From: Lentisphaeria bacterium
GTDB taxonomy: Bacteria; Verrucomicrobiota; Lentisphaeria; Victivallales; Victivallaceae
Direction: 5' to 3'
Length of the DNA: 60,983 nucleotides
NCBI GenBank assembly: GCA_900768515.1
Contig: CAAGDG010000067.1
Coordinates: 1 to 60,983 of the forward strand
This document shows positions 60,400 to 60,983 of this stretch, piece by piece (position 1 is the stretch's first letter; each line of letters begins with the position of its first letter). The position numbers and the translations under genes were made by a program. The notes beneath the pieces were generated by a model. It did no database searches. It worked only from the letters and a program-made list of their open reading frames with translations, and was not told the origin of the DNA.

Positions 60400-60421
60400 T
60401 CGTATAAAACGTGTTCCGAGA

Positions 60422-60449
60422 GGAGACCGGGCATCCGGTCTCCTTTTTT
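60422..60449 (+). terminator. Rho-independent terminator of the pilus-like locus
   Basis: GGAGACCGG and CCGGTCTCC form a perfect 9-base stem with a GCAT loop, then six T, 22 bases after the second secretin. Confidence 0.92.
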
Positions 60450-60472
60450 GCAATGTTTTTTCAGGAGATGAC

Positions 60473-60501
60473 TTGCAAAAAGGTGAAAGAAAGAGTATTT
60501 T
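60473..60501 (+). promoter_or_regulatory. Putative promoter of rpsD
   Basis: TTGCAA (60473-60478) and TATTTT (60496-60501) with a 17-base spacer, about 100 bases before the rpsD ATG. A TTGACA at 60551 has no matching -10. Confidence 0.55.
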
Positions 60502-60599
60502 ATTGAACCGTTTTTCGCAGGAATCCGGGCCCCACTACAGAAAGTAAGGCTTGACACCTGGATTTCGAAGTTCAACAGCAATGAGGAAAGGGATTGGTT

Positions 60600-60983
60600 A
60601 TGCCAACCGCAAGTCGAGCAAAGCATAAATTCTGCCGTCGGATCGGCCAGTGTCTCTGGGGCGATCCGAAGTGTCCGAGCGTCAAGCGTCCTTATGCGGC
60701 CGGCCCGCACGGAAAGGGGCGCCGGGTCAAGCTCTCCACCTATGGTGAGCTGTTGATGGAAAAGCAGAAGCTCAAGAATTATTACGCGATCAGCGAGAAA
60801 CAGCTTCAGATCGCCTATGCCAAGGCGAAGGCCGGTATGGGGCAGACCCACGAAAAGCTGTTCCGGAGCTTGGAACAGCGGCTCGATGCGCTGGTGTTTC
60901 GCGCCGGTTTTGCTCCGACCATTTTTGCTGCCAAGCAGATGGTCAATCATGGTCACATTCTGGTTGACGGCAAGCGGGTTGAC
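60600..60983 (+). CDS. rpsD: 30S ribosomal protein S4, N-terminal part (cut by window edge)
   Basis: The first 128 residues of S4 are visible: RAKHKFCRRIGQCLWGDPKC, then RPYAAGPHGKGRRVKLSTYGELLMEKQKLKNYYAISEKQLQIAYAKAKAG and the S4 RNA-binding domain LEQRLDALVFRAGFAPTIFAAKQMVNHGHILVDGKRVD. Three cysteines near the N-terminus (12, 18, 25) may be part of a metal site. S4 nucleates small-subunit assembly. AGGAAAGGGAT lies before the ATG. It stands apart from rpsM and rpsK, which are not in the window; rpoA and rplQ may follow outside it. Confidence 0.95.
   Translation, partial: MPTASRAKHKFCRRIGQCLWGDPKCPSVKRPYAAGPHGKGRRVKLSTYGELLMEKQKLKNYYAISEKQLQIAYAKAKAGMGQTHEKLFRSLEQRLDALVFRAGFAPTIFAAKQMVNHGHILVDGKRVD

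Noticed and set aside
60551..60579. TTGACA at 60551 as the rpsD promoter
   Set aside because: At 17 bases downstream the sequence is AACAGC, not a -10; the TTGCAA/TATTTT pair at 60473-60501 is better.

Overview
The window comes from a G+C-rich bacterium that is most likely a member of the Lentisphaerota (Victivallis-like), or more broadly of the PVC group. This is inferred from gene content, not from a database search. The supporting content is: several pseudopilins with the FTL(I/V/T)EL prepilin motif, two of them with an H-X9-DG motif; a LacI-controlled sugar-uptake and xylanase operon; a pilus/secretin locus whose gene order matches the Amuc_1102-to-1098 cluster known from Akkermansia; a GTP-type PEP carboxykinase; and an acetate-forming AckA/Pta pair.

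Layout. 1-7046: the S10/spc ribosomal protein operon, from the end of rplV through secY, lacking rpmD, closed by a strong terminator. 7154-11081: cmk, thioesterase, manA and argS in one run. 11127-13706 (minus): a large alpha/beta-hydrolase fused to an HHxxxDG acyltransferase-like region. 13938-17895: a MoxR / DUF58 / membrane protein / VWA operon. 18180-20723: a 6-phosphogluconolactonase-like protein and convergent uvrC. 20788-28033 (minus): a probable six-gene operon (LacI regulator, pseudopilin, GH10 xylanase, solute-binding protein, two permeases) with two LacI-type operators in front of the regulator. 28034-30521: a gene-poor stretch with a tandem repeat and terminator, then two divergent pseudopilin genes. 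30701-36539: pckG, then a UDP-sugar pyrophosphorylase / ftsW / murG wall-synthesis run. 36605-39148: a small exported protein, a DciA-like protein, larC and an HU-family protein. 39277-42217: hisS, adk, map, infA. 42303-44559: ackA and pta. 44649-47853 (minus): two short secretin-family proteins. 48108-49987: a lipoprotein, tpiA and secG. 50024-60399: the pilus-like locus (Amuc_1102-like protein, PilM/PilN-like fusion, PilO-like protein, Zn-ribbon/Ca-loop protein, two large secretins). 60600 to the end: start of rpsD.

How the genes fit together. The sugar operon would sense, bind, cut and import xylan-type oligosaccharides. Cmk, ManA, PckG, TpiA, AckA and Pta serve nucleotide supply, central carbon flow and acetate formation. 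The two secretin loci and three pseudopilins point to an elaborate envelope secretion or pilus machinery. secY, adk-map-infA and rpsD, which are contiguous in many bacteria, are spread over more than 50 kb here. All assignments are read from translated sequence, motifs and gene order, and no similarity search was possible.
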